Shown here piece by piece: positions 43,462 through 51,255 of a stretch of 64,000 nucleotides of DNA. Under the pieces are notes generated by a model. That model saw nothing but the letters and a program-made list of their open reading frames with translations. It made no database searches and had not been told where the DNA came from. The DNA is from JAGVPT01 sp963717445 (lineage in GTDB: Bacteria > Bacteroidota > Ignavibacteria > UBA10030 > UBA8401): the NCBI GenBank assembly GCA_963717445.1, contig OY970334.1, forward strand, positions 1,922,001 to 1,986,000, given 5' to 3'. The first letter of the stretch is position 1; each line of letters starts with the position of its first letter. The position numbers and the translations under genes are program-made.

Positions 43462-44382
43462 TCAAATCAGCTTGCGGTCTTTGCAGTACCTTCTTACCGC
43501 TTCCTCCACCGTCGGCAAATCGGAAAACAACTCCTTTTGCCTCTGAGTGTTTTTGCTCTTATAGATTCCGGTTTTGATCCACTTGATCATCGCGAGTGTA
43601 TCTTTAACGCTTGTATTGAATAAACCGACAACAGGCAATACCACAGTCACCACAAAAGCCGGAAAGGCCGGCTTTGCAACCAGCTTCTTCCCGAGTACTT
43701 TCGAAAACGCTGCCGCAAGATCATCACCCGAAACCGGTTGATTCCACCCAACGTCCACCGCTTCGCCGAGTGCGCTCTCCGGCAAACTGATAGCAGCCAT
43801 CGCGGCATAACGCGCCAGATCGGGAGTGTAGATCATCCCCATCGATACGCCAGGTACAAACGCCGGGAAAATCCCTTTCTCCAGCTTGGGCAAAACAAAA
43901 TCTTTGGCCTGGTCAAGAAAAGCTCCTGGCCGCAGGGCAATAAAAGGTTGCCCGATCTCCTTTAGATGTTTTTCCGTAAGATGCTTGTGATAGAAATGAG
44001 GAACCTCCGGAGCTTTGTCGCATTCCAATATCGATATAAGGACGAAGCGTGGAATGGCTGCATGTTTCGAGGCATCAACTAAATTCCGGTAACCCTCGGT
44101 ATCTGTTGCAGGGCTGTCTCCTTTTGTATGCGCTGTATATCCTGCCGCACTGGCTACAAGAGCATCCGCTTTCGGAGTTTTGGCAAGCGCAATTTTCAAA
44201 GAGGCGGAATCCATCATGTCCCCCGCCACAAAGTCAGTTACTCCCAGTTTTTCCAGATCCGTCCTGCTGCTTGTGGCCCTCACCACAGCCCTCACCTCTG
44301 CACCCTGCCCAATAATCTCCTTTGCGATCTTCAATCCAAGGGCGCCTGTAGCGCCGAATAGCGCAATAATTTTTCTTTCCAT
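43462..44382 (-). CDS. NmrA-like NAD(P)-binding protein (atypical SDR)
   Basis: A 306-residue Rossmann-fold protein. GATGALGLKIAKEI (GxxGxxG-like) at the N-terminus binds the dinucleotide, and the pattern VRAVVRATSSR...DFVAGDMMDSASLKIAL is typical of NmrA/atypical short-chain dehydrogenases. The canonical YxxxK active site is present only in altered form (HFYHKHLTEKHLKE), so it may be a redox sensor or epimerase-like enzyme instead of a dehydrogenase. It has no evident operon partner. The element at 44,478-44,586 lies upstream of its start. Confidence 0.85.
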   Translation of the reverse strand: MERKIIALFGATGALGLKIAKEIIGQGAEVRAVVRATSSRTDLEKLGVTDFVAGDMMDSASLKIALAKTPKADALVASAAGYTAHTKGDSPATDTEGYRNLVDASKHAAIPRFVLISILECDKAPEVPHFYHKHLTEKHLKEIGQPFIALRPGAFLDQAKDFVLPKLEKGIFPAFVPGVSMGMIYTPDLARYAAMAAISLPESALGEAVDVGWNQPVSGDDLAAAFSKVLGKKLVAKPAFPAFVVTVVLPVVGLFNTSVKDTLAMIKWIKTGIYKSKNTQRQKELFSDLPTVEEAVRRYCKDRKLI

Positions 44383-44883
44383 TTCAATTCCTCCGATGGT
44401 TTTTGAAATGTGACCAGCACCCCGTTGTCGTGGGTAGTGCCAGTGCTTGATAATTTGGAAAACAAATTTATTATTCGAGATTTCTGAATAATTCCAAAAG
44501 TATGGCTCACGCGAGACGCAAAGTCACAAAATGATTCAAAAATCAAGTTTTTGCGCCTTGGCGAGAGACGATTTTTCAGATATATCAAAAAATAATTGAG
44601 AGGAAAAACAATGCTGAAGCGTAAATTAGGAAAAAGCTGTTTTCAATTAGTCAACCGGAGGATGTAGACATTAACGAAGTTCTGTTCCGGCCAACTCAAC
44701 AGGAGATGTAGGCAACCCGATGTCCTGCAGACGAATATAAGAGCGTTCAATGAACGCTCTCTTTCCCGGTCATGTCTCTGTAGCGGCACGGCGCAAATTC
44801 CCACAAGCCCCTTCCGAGCTCCCTTTCTTCATGACGTTTGGGGATTTCTTTTTTAGGGAAGATTTCACCGTACATCGTTCCAG
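44383..44883. other. 501-bp gene-free stretch with a MITE copy and structured segments
   Basis: Contains family B element copy 2 (44,478-44,586). It also has a segment with related short blocks (CCGGAGGATGTAGACATT and CAGGAGATGTAGGCAACC, 44,659-44,725) and a perfect hairpin AGAGCGTT-CAATG-AACGCTCT (44,740-44,760) before the TauE-like gene's stop. No convincing coding region is visible; a small RNA cannot be excluded. Confidence 0.5.
44478..44586. repeat. Palindromic MITE-like repeat, family B, copy 2
   Basis: AGATTTCTGAATAATTCCAA ... TTGCGCCTTGGCGAGAGACG then ATTTTTCAGATATATC. Interior GGCTCACGCGAGACGCAAAG is shared with copies at 8,804-8,904 and 51,046-51,166. Confidence 0.75.
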
Positions 44884-45246
44884 TTATTTACCTATGATCA
44901 TCTTCAGCCCGATAAGTATAAGCGCAGCTCCAAAAACTTTTCCTAAAACATCGTTTGAAAGCTGGGTGGCGTACCGCGCTCCAACCCAGCTCCCGACAAT
45001 GAAGCCCGCAACAATTATTGCAGCAACTCGAATATCCACAAATCCCTGTTTGTAGTACGTCCACGCGGCAAGAATGCCGATCGGCGGCACGAGCAATGCA
45101 AGCGTCGTCCCTTGTGCCTGATGCTGGGAAAATCCAAAAATGAAGACAAGCGCCGGAACAATCAGTACCCCGCCTCCAATTCCAATAAATCCACTAAGAA
45201 CGCCTGCCAGAAGGCCCAAAAGAAGATATCCTGCATTGATTGCCAT
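44884..45246 (-). CDS. Half-size TauE/SafE-family transporter
   Basis: A 120-residue protein with four transmembrane helices, matching one repeat of the TauE/SafE (sulfite/organosulfonate exporter) family. The conserved GFIGIGGGVLIVPALVFIFGFSQHQAQGTTLALLVPP block with the GIGGG motif is intact. Full members have two such repeats, so this one probably works as a homodimer. AAAGGAACAACC precedes the ATG at 45,246. The substrate is unknown. Confidence 0.88.
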   Translation of the reverse strand: MAINAGYLLLGLLAGVLSGFIGIGGGVLIVPALVFIFGFSQHQAQGTTLALLVPPIGILAAWTYYKQGFVDIRVAAIIVAGFIVGSWVGARYATQLSNDVLGKVFGAALILIGLKMIIGK

Positions 45247-45309
45247 GGTTGTTCCTTTCAAAGAATGACGAAAAATTATTTATGAGATGCGTACTCAATA
45301 AACCAAGTT

Positions 45310-46224
45310 CTATGATTCAAATCCGCTCTTCATTCGAGCGATATCCGCGCGAACTCGTTCGGGACTCCCCCAGTCGTTCCAGTAAACATCCTTCACGCGA
45401 AGCACAGCGAGCCCGTGAGCATCGTGTTCCAGAATCGCCGCTGAAAAATCGATAGAGGGAAGCGCCGCGTAGACTTCCTTTACTGTCGATGATTCATGAG
45501 GCGAGAAAAGGTCGCTGTCGATTTTCTTGAAGGCATGAAATACTGCGGGCGTGAGGAGGCGAAATTTTCTTAGAACCGATGAAGCCGTTCCGGCAAAAAC
45601 CATCGTATTCAGCAGGCAATGATTCTGCTGCATCGTTATAATTTTTTGACCGCTCGGTTTTTCTAAAAATCGTTTGACGCGAAAAACCTCACAATGCTCG
45701 ATGTCTGCAACCTTCATACTCGTTTCAATCCAGCCATAGTCCGTGTACATCTCTTGCGACTCCATACCGAGAAGAAGCAAGTATTTGGGATGGCGGTAGA
45801 CAAATTCTGCCGCGGCCGCAACGTTCTCCATGAATCGACGTTCTTCAATAATAAAATGATCGGATGGAAAAATAACAACACATGCCTCCGGATCTCTTCG
45901 AAAAATATGCAGCAACGGGAGAAGGATGCTTGCGCTTGTTTCTTTATTGGAGGGCTGAACGATAACATTTCGTTGTTCCAGCCGGGCAACATCCCGCAGG
46001 CTGTATGCATGATGCTGGCTGTTGACGGTAACAATGATTCGTTCCGGCGGAATGAGCAATTCCACCCGCGCGATGGTATGAGCAAGCATCGATCGGGTCC
46101 CCGTGAAAGCGCAAAATTGTTTCGGACAATCGGAATTGAACCGCGAGCGGATAAATTGCTTCAACCGTTTCCCGTCGCCGGCGGCGAGGATAATTCCCCA
46201 AAGATGATCGTTGCGGCGTGGCAT
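45310..46224 (-). CDS. manC: Sugar-phosphate nucleotidyltransferase (mannose-1-phosphate guanylyltransferase-like)
   Basis: A 304-residue cytoplasmic enzyme of the nucleotidyltransferase fold. GIILAAGDGKRLKQF is the nucleotide-binding signature, CPKQFCAFTG the sugar-phosphate region, and VVIFPSDHFIIEE the metal-binding SDH motif. FLEKPSGQK and NDWGSPERVRADIARM follow. These features fit GDP-mannose pyrophosphorylases, making GDP-mannose for surface polysaccharides. It lacks the C-terminal isomerase domain of bifunctional ManC. ATG at 46,224 has GAGGGCGGT upstream. It is not adjacent to the glycan cluster at 58-64 kb, so it may serve it from a distance. Confidence 0.86.
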   Translation of the reverse strand: MPRRNDHLWGIILAAGDGKRLKQFIRSRFNSDCPKQFCAFTGTRSMLAHTIARVELLIPPERIIVTVNSQHHAYSLRDVARLEQRNVIVQPSNKETSASILLPLLHIFRRDPEACVVIFPSDHFIIEERRFMENVAAAAEFVYRHPKYLLLLGMESQEMYTDYGWIETSMKVADIEHCEVFRVKRFLEKPSGQKIITMQQNHCLLNTMVFAGTASSVLRKFRLLTPAVFHAFKKIDSDLFSPHESSTVKEVYAALPSIDFSAAILEHDAHGLAVLRVKDVYWNDWGSPERVRADIARMKSGFES

Positions 46225-46723
46225 ACCGCCCTCACTATTGTATCGCAAATATACAAAAGCTTTTTTTTAATTGCGCGCTACGATAGTGCCCTGTAATGTT
46301 TTACTTTGAAGGTGAAGAACGTATTATTGCTCGTCATGCCGCCGAATGTCAGCATCGTTATTTTCTTTTAGATGTCAAATCACGTTCGGCTCCGAAGGAG
46401 TCTCCAAAGGAGCACTTCGTGCCTTTGGGCGTGACATGAAACTCGAAATTGCGGCGGCGCCCGGTAAGGCGACTAGTAAACGACCATCATCAAAGATGGT
46501 GGCTTTTGAAAAGAAAAAGCAAGTCATTCCGCGCTTGACGCGGAATCCAGAGTCAATCAACGGAACTGGATTCTCAACGAGTCGAGTCTTCGACCGGTTC
46601 TTCGTCCCGCCTGAAAGCGGGACTCGACCGGAATGACAGGGATAGTCAACCGAACATAACCACCGCCATAGGCGGTGGGTTTCTGCTTTGCACTAAATCG
46701 AGACGTGCAGATGTGGTCAAGCG
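46225..46723. repeat. Gene-free stretch with nested palindromic repeat, copy 3, and a hairpin
   Basis: From 46,515 to 46,637 runs AAGTCATTCCGCGCTTGACG, GGATTCTCAACGAGTCGAGT and CCCGCCTGAAAGCGGGACTC, ending in CCGGAATGAC; the core is shared with 22,871 and 25,856. CCACCGCC-ATA-GGCGGTGG (46,660-46,678) after the kinase stop could terminate it. An open frame across this region only reads through repeats. Confidence 0.6.
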
Positions 46724-49700
46724 TTACGTTTTATCAAGTATGGTGCGAACCATCCGCAGGACCTGATATACGCTGTACGGTTTTTGAACAAAGTCTTTCA
46801 CCCCCTCTTTGAAGATTTCAGATTTTGATTGGGGTTCAATAAACCCGCTCGCCAAAACAAATTTTAGATCCGGCTTCATACTCTTCATTTTCCTGAAGAT
46901 ATCAAAGCCGGTTAACTTAGGCAGACCGATGTCGGACAACACCAAGTGGATCTCGCTCCGATGTTGCTCGAACAAATCAATAGCTTCCTGACCATCAACA
47001 GCCGTCAGTACCGTGTAACCCGCTGACTGGAGGGAAGTTCTGAGCAATTCTCGTAACATATCTTCATCTTCGATGACAAGAAGCGTTTCGGTACCACCGG
47101 GAATCTCCTTTTCTACTTCCGTTTTCGCACGCTCACTTCCCAAAGACCGTACCACCGGAAAATAGAGATAAAATGTTGTCCCTTTTCCGAGTTCACTTTC
47201 CAGATCAATAAATCCTTTGTGGCTTTCCATAATGCCGAAGACAACGGAGAGACCCAAGCCCGTCCCTTTCCCAATTGCTTTGGTAGTAAAGAAAGGTTCA
47301 AAGATATGGCTTCGTGTTGCTTTATCCATGCCCGTTCCGGTATCCGTTACGCTGAGCTTGACGTATTCACTCGCTGTAATGTCCGGAAAACGGGCGCGAA
47401 GTGTTTCGGCTGAGCAACAACGTGTAGTGAACGTGAGCTTTCCACCGCTTGCCATGGCATCGCGTGCGTTCACACCGAGATTGAGCAAGACTTGATGGAT
47501 CTGGCCAGGATCGCCCGTAATCATAGGCAAGTCCTTATCCAGAGAAAGAGTAATCTCAATTGTCCTGGGCATCGTTTCGATCAAAAGCTTCGAGACTTCG
47601 TAGACAATATCATTGAGTTGCAATGATTGTAACTGCACCTCAACTTTTCTGGCAAATGTGAGTAATTGCTTCACCAGCGCCGCGCCACGCATGCTCGCCT
47701 TCATCACCGCATCAAGGCTGCTCTTTATACTTTGCGGGTCGGCATCCTCTCTGGTGAGAAGGGATACATATCCAATGATAATGCCAAGGATATTATTAAA
47801 ATCGTGAGCGATACCGCTGGCAAGGGTTCCGAGGCTTTCCAGCTTTTGAGCTTGGATGAGTTGTTGTTCCAGCATTCTTCTCCTTGAATTGTCGAAGATG
47901 TAGCCTCGAATTTGTACGAGATTTTCTTGATGATCGAAAATGCCGACGGCGTTTTCAACACAGTACACGCGCCTGCCGTCGCTGCGAAGATATTCCGATT
48001 CATAATACTCCAGCCTTTTTTTATCTTTCAATAGAAGCAGAAATATTTCGCGTTGTTCCGGCTCGGGATAAAAAGCGTTTGCGTTAAAGTTCAAAGCCTC
48101 CTCTGTCGATGTAAATCCAAAAATTCTGACAAAGGCGGGATTACACGACAGAATTTTTCCTTCGGGAGTCGATATGTAGTCGCCGGTAAGATCATCCTCG
48201 AAAAAATCCCGGTACTGTTGTTCACTTTTTATGAGGGCTTCTTCCGCCAGCTTACGTTCGGTGACGTTGCGTCCGACACCTACCAAACCGATGATACGGT
48301 TTTCTTTGTCCCGCAGTGGCAACTTGGATGTAAGCAACCACCGTTTCTGGCCTTTCTCATCAAACACGTATTCTTGTCTGTTAATTACTGGCTGGCCAGT
48401 TTGTAATACTGATTGGTCGTCAGCAAAGAACCCTTCCGCCAGTTCTTTTGGGTAAAAATCAAAGTCATCCTTCCCTAAGACTTCAGCTTCTGATTTCACT
48501 CCCATATTACGCACCTCGGCTAGGTTGGCCAGTGTCTTGCGGGAGGATGTGTCTTTGGCATAGATTGCATCGGGTAGGTTGTCAATCAATGTGCGAAGTA
48601 GCAAACGCTCATATCGTAAGGCTTCTTCCGAGCGCTTTCGTTCAGTAATGTCTCGTGCGACTCCAACTGACGCGATCGGTTTTCCTTCACTATCATGGAC
48701 GGCGGACGTCCAAAGTTCAATCGGAAACTCGGTTCCGTCTTTTCGCCGGTTGATAAGCTCGCCATGCCACTGCCCTTTAAGCGTCGACGGCAAAATTTTC
48801 CCGACCTGTTGAGGAGAAGTCGAGGACGGGCGAAGCATCTCAATATTCTTTCCGATCAGATCTTCTTCGTCGTAACCATAGGTTGCTAAAAATGCTTTGT
48901 TGACAAAGAGAATATGATCGTTTAGATCGCTGATAGATATGCAATCTTGTGCAGATATCAGCGTCTGTGCCAGCAAGGTGTTTGTCTCTTCCGCCTGCTT
49001 GTGCTCGGTGACGTCTCGACCGATTCCTACCAAACCGATAATGTGGCCATCGTTGTCCCGCAATGGCAGCTTGGAAGTGAGCAGCCACCGTTTCCGGCCT
49101 TCAGCATCAATGAGATACTCTTCTCTGTTCAATATAGGTGTGCCCGTTTCGATAACCGATCGGTCGTCAGCAAGGAATTTTTCGGCTATATTTCCGGGGA
49201 AAAATTCAACGTCGCGTTTGCCTAAACCATCAGCCTCCGACTGCAACCCCATATTATGCACGTCAGCAAGGTTGGCAAGAGTCTTACGGTAGGATGTATC
49301 TTTTACAAAGATTGCATCGGGCAAATTGTCAATCAGTGTGCGAAGAAGTAAACGTTCATTCCGTAGCGCTTCTTCAACGCGGTTACGCGCGGAGACGTCA
49401 TGAAATAACATAACCCTCCCTCGCCACTCCGCTCCCAGCATCAATGGGCGAGATAACCGTTCAAAAATTCTCCCATCCTTAAAATTGAGCGTGTCGAAAC
49501 TTTCTTCAGTCGAATCGTACAATTTGCGGACTTTCAGTAGAAAATTTTGCGGATCGACCAGTTGACCTGCGATATACTGTAGAATTGCGGAGATGTCCTT
49601 GGTAACAATCATTTTCTCGGAAATCATCCACATTTCAACAAAGCGCTCATTGGCAAAAAGCAGCTTCATTTCCCTGTTGACGGCGAGAATTCCGTCCGCA

Positions 49701-50158
49701 GTAGAATGCAAAATTGCTTGCAAGGATGATTCGCTTTCCCGCAGCGCTCGCTCAGCTTCTTCGTTTGCCAGGCGCAGCTTTGTTTGCTCAAGAGCTTCTT
49801 TTATTGCAAACGGCAGTCTTTTGATCTGCTCCTTAATAACATAATCTGTTGCGCCGGCTTTTATGCATTCAACTGCCGTTTCTTCGTTCATCGAGCCGGT
49901 TAGAATGATGAACGGAATTGTGGAATCGTGTTTCTTCGAAAGCTCCATCGCCTGCATCCCGTCGAATGAAGGCATTTTGTAATCCGAGATAATCAGGTCT
50001 GGTTGGAATCCCTCTAATGCATGGAGGAAATTCTCTTTTGCGTCCACCCTCATCGAAGTAAACTCTATCCCGCTTTTCCGGATTTCTTTCTCTGCCAACT
50101 CTGCATCGGTGGGAACGTCTTCCGCAAACAAAATCCGCAACTCTTTCTCTTCTTTCAT
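46724..50158 (-). CDS. Hybrid histidine kinase: receiver, five PAS domains, kinase core, receiver
   Basis: A 1,144-residue cytoplasmic kinase. An N-terminal receiver (ILFAEDVPTDAELAEKEI, LIISDYKMPSFDG) is followed by five PAS domains (about 150-760). PAS 2 and PAS 4 are near-duplicates (LLLRTLIDNLPDAI, KTLANLA, RWLLTSKLPLRD). Then come HisKA (LGTLASGIAHDFNNILGII), HATPase (LGVNARDAMASGG, DTGTGMDK, GKGTGLGLS) and a C-terminal receiver (LLVIEDEDMLREL, VLSDIGLPKLTG, VQKPYS). The start MKEEKELRIL at 50,158 is 17 bp after the small response regulator, which suggests a phosphorelay operon with it. No membrane segment is present, so the input is probably cytoplasmic (redox, small ligand or upstream phosphotransfer). 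Confidence 0.92.
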   Translation of the reverse strand: MKEEKELRILFAEDVPTDAELAEKEIRKSGIEFTSMRVDAKENFLHALEGFQPDLIISDYKMPSFDGMQAMELSKKHDSTIPFIILTGSMNEETAVECIKAGATDYVIKEQIKRLPFAIKEALEQTKLRLANEEAERALRESESSLQAILHSTADGILAVNREMKLLFANERFVEMWMISEKMIVTKDISAILQYIAGQLVDPQNFLLKVRKLYDSTEESFDTLNFKDGRIFERLSRPLMLGAEWRGRVMLFHDVSARNRVEEALRNERLLLRTLIDNLPDAIFVKDTSYRKTLANLADVHNMGLQSEADGLGKRDVEFFPGNIAEKFLADDRSVIETGTPILNREEYLIDAEGRKRWLLTSKLPLRDNDGHIIGLVGIGRDVTEHKQAEETNTLLAQTLISAQDCISISDLNDHILFVNKAFLATYGYDEEDLIGKNIEMLRPSSTSPQQVGKILPSTLKGQWHGELINRRKDGTEFPIELWTSAVHDSEGKPIASVGVARDITERKRSEEALRYERLLLRTLIDNLPDAIYAKDTSSRKTLANLAEVRNMGVKSEAEVLGKDDFDFYPKELAEGFFADDQSVLQTGQPVINRQEYVFDEKGQKRWLLTSKLPLRDKENRIIGLVGVGRNVTERKLAEEALIKSEQQYRDFFEDDLTGDYISTPEGKILSCNPAFVRIFGFTSTEEALNFNANAFYPEPEQREIFLLLLKDKKRLEYYESEYLRSDGRRVYCVENAVGIFDHQENLVQIRGYIFDNSRRRMLEQQLIQAQKLESLGTLASGIAHDFNNILGIIIGYVSLLTREDADPQSIKSSLDAVMKASMRGAALVKQLLTFARKVEVQLQSLQLNDIVYEVSKLLIETMPRTIEITLSLDKDLPMITGDPGQIHQVLLNLGVNARDAMASGGKLTFTTRCCSAETLRARFPDITASEYVKLSVTDTGTGMDKATRSHIFEPFFTTKAIGKGTGLGLSVVFGIMESHKGFIDLESELGKGTTFYLYFPVVRSLGSERAKTEVEKEIPGGTETLLVIEDEDMLRELLRTSLQSAGYTVLTAVDGQEAIDLFEQHRSEIHLVLSDIGLPKLTGFDIFRKMKSMKPDLKFVLASGFIEPQSKSEIFKEGVKDFVQKPYSVYQVLRMVRTILDKT

Positions 50159-50175
50159 TGTCTTCCTCGAATTCT

Positions 50176-50624
50176 TCACCGTATCGGCGACTGATTCAAA
50201 AGCAGCCAATAGTATCCGATATCCCTGACGGCATCGACAAATTTGTCGAAATCGACGGGTTTCAAAATATAGCTGTTTACACCAAGTTTATAGGTTTCCA
50301 CAATATCTTTTTCTTCCTTGGAAGATGTCAGAACGATGACAGGAATAATCCGGGTTCGAGGATCGTCTTTGATTGCTCTTAGCACTTCAAGTCCGTCCAC
50401 TTTGGGAAGTTTCAAATCAAGAAGTATGATCCTCGGACCGTCTTCGATCCTCCGGGTACCTGGTACTTCCCACGCGCAAACATGAAATTAAGCGCCTCTT
50501 CGCCATCGGTGACCACGACAACATGGTTGGCAAGGTTATTTTTCTTCAAGGCCCTGAGGGCTAATTCGGCGTCGTTCGGATTGTCCTCAACGAGCAGGAT
50601 TTCTACCGCATTAGTGTCGTTCAT
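50176..50624 (-). pseudogene. Rcp1-type single-domain response regulator, frameshifted
   Basis: A stand-alone receiver of the Rcp1/CheY-like type usually paired with phytochrome-like kinases. The first half (VEILLVEDNPNDAELALRAL...EALNFMFARGKYQ) and the second (RIIPVIVLTSSKEEKDIVETYKLGVNSYILKPVDFDKF) lie in different frames. The middle RRIEDGPRIILLDLKLPKVDG, with the phospho-acceptor Asp, is readable only in the second frame. The break is at GTACCTGGTAC (50,456-50,466). The 449-bp total fits a single missing base of a 450-bp gene. All active-site residues (ED, D, T, K) are otherwise intact, so a sequencing error or recent mutation is likely. AAAGGAAATAACTC precedes the start. Confidence 0.85.
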
Positions 50625-50640
50625 GAGTTATTTCCTTTCA

Positions 50641-50690
50641 GTAGGCAAATAGGCATTAGGCAATAGGCATTAGGCAGCAGGCAATAGGAA
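50641..50690. repeat. Word repeat containing the left 28-bp inverted repeat of the four-helix-bundle cassette
   Basis: AGGCAAATAGGCATTAGGCA then ATAGGCATTAGGCAGCAGGC and AATAGGAA. The last 28 bases (50,663-50,690) are a perfect inverted match to 51,228-51,255. Confidence 0.85.
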
Positions 50691-50700
50691 ACGCGAGCCA

Positions 50701-51033
50701 TTATTTAATTTTTGACATGAGTGATGTGAGCATTTTGCTAGTTTCTGTAATTTCCTTGGAGATGCTTTCTGTATCCGATTGTGCCAAATATTTCAATCTC
50801 TCGCATATATCGATTTGCGTTTCAATTTCCATAAGCGAGCCTCGACTTATTGAAAGAAATTGTCTATAATTTCCGGTCGATTGACTTCCGTATCGTTCGG
50901 CAATATTGGATGGAATCGAAACTGCAGCTCTTCGTAACTGAGATATCAATCCAAACTGCTCGCTCGCAGGAAGTTCTTGAGTGATTCTATAAATCGTCAT
51001 CCCTAAATCCATACTCCTTTGCAATAGAAGCAA
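50701..51033 (-). CDS. Four-helix-bundle protein (23S rRNA intervening-sequence / Avd-like family)
   Basis: A protein of about 110 residues of the S23/IVP four-helix family, also related in fold to the Avd protein of diversity-generating retroelements. The motif FGLISQLRRAAVSIPSNIAERYGSQSTGNYRQFLSISRGSLMEIETQIDI is diagnostic. The conserved N-terminal words SYKDL are still encoded just upstream (to about 51,045) but run into a repeat without an ATG. The gene must therefore start at a TTG (51,033) or at the internal ATG (51,012, MDLGMTIY). It sits inside a perfect 28-bp inverted repeat between a kinase and its response regulator, which suggests a mobile cassette. The cellular function is unknown. 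Confidence 0.8.
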   Translation of the reverse strand: MLLLQRSMDLGMTIYRITQELPASEQFGLISQLRRAAVSIPSNIAERYGSQSTGNYRQFLSISRGSLMEIETQIDICERLKYLAQSDTESISKEITETSKMLTSLMSKIK

Positions 51034-51045
51034 ATCTTTATAGCT

Positions 51046-51166
51046 TGAGACTTCTGAATAATTTTAAAAGTAAGGCTCACGCAAAGACGCAAAGTCGCAA
51101 AATGATTCAAAAATCAAGTTCTTGCGCCTTGGCGGCTTGGCGAGAGGCGATTTTTCAGATGTCTCA
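51046..51166. repeat. Palindromic MITE-like repeat, family B, copy 3
   Basis: The longest copy (121 bp). Ends TGAGACTTCTGAA and (other strand) TGAGACATCTGAA; interior GGCTCACGCAAAGACGCAAA, ATGATTCAAAAATCAAG and GCGCCTTGGCGGCTTGGCG. It abuts the conserved start of the four-helix-bundle gene and seems to have replaced its start codon. Confidence 0.8.
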
Positions 51167-51227
51167 GCTTTTAATTTTATTTTTTGTAGACTCCATCTTA
51201 CCCCCCTTTCTTTATTGATTACGATTG

Positions 51228-51255
51228 TTCCTATTGCCTGCTGCCTAATGCCTAT
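51228..51255. repeat. Right 28-bp inverted repeat of the four-helix-bundle cassette
   Basis: TTCCTATTGCCTGCTGCCTA continuing AATGCCTAT-type to 51,255; a perfect reverse complement of 50,663-50,690. It ends one base before the stop codon of the upstream kinase gene. Confidence 0.88.

Noticed and set aside
46346..46636. Open frame of 96 codons between the nucleotidyltransferase and kinase genes
   Set aside because: More than half reads through a nested palindromic repeat; no ribosome-binding site or family match.
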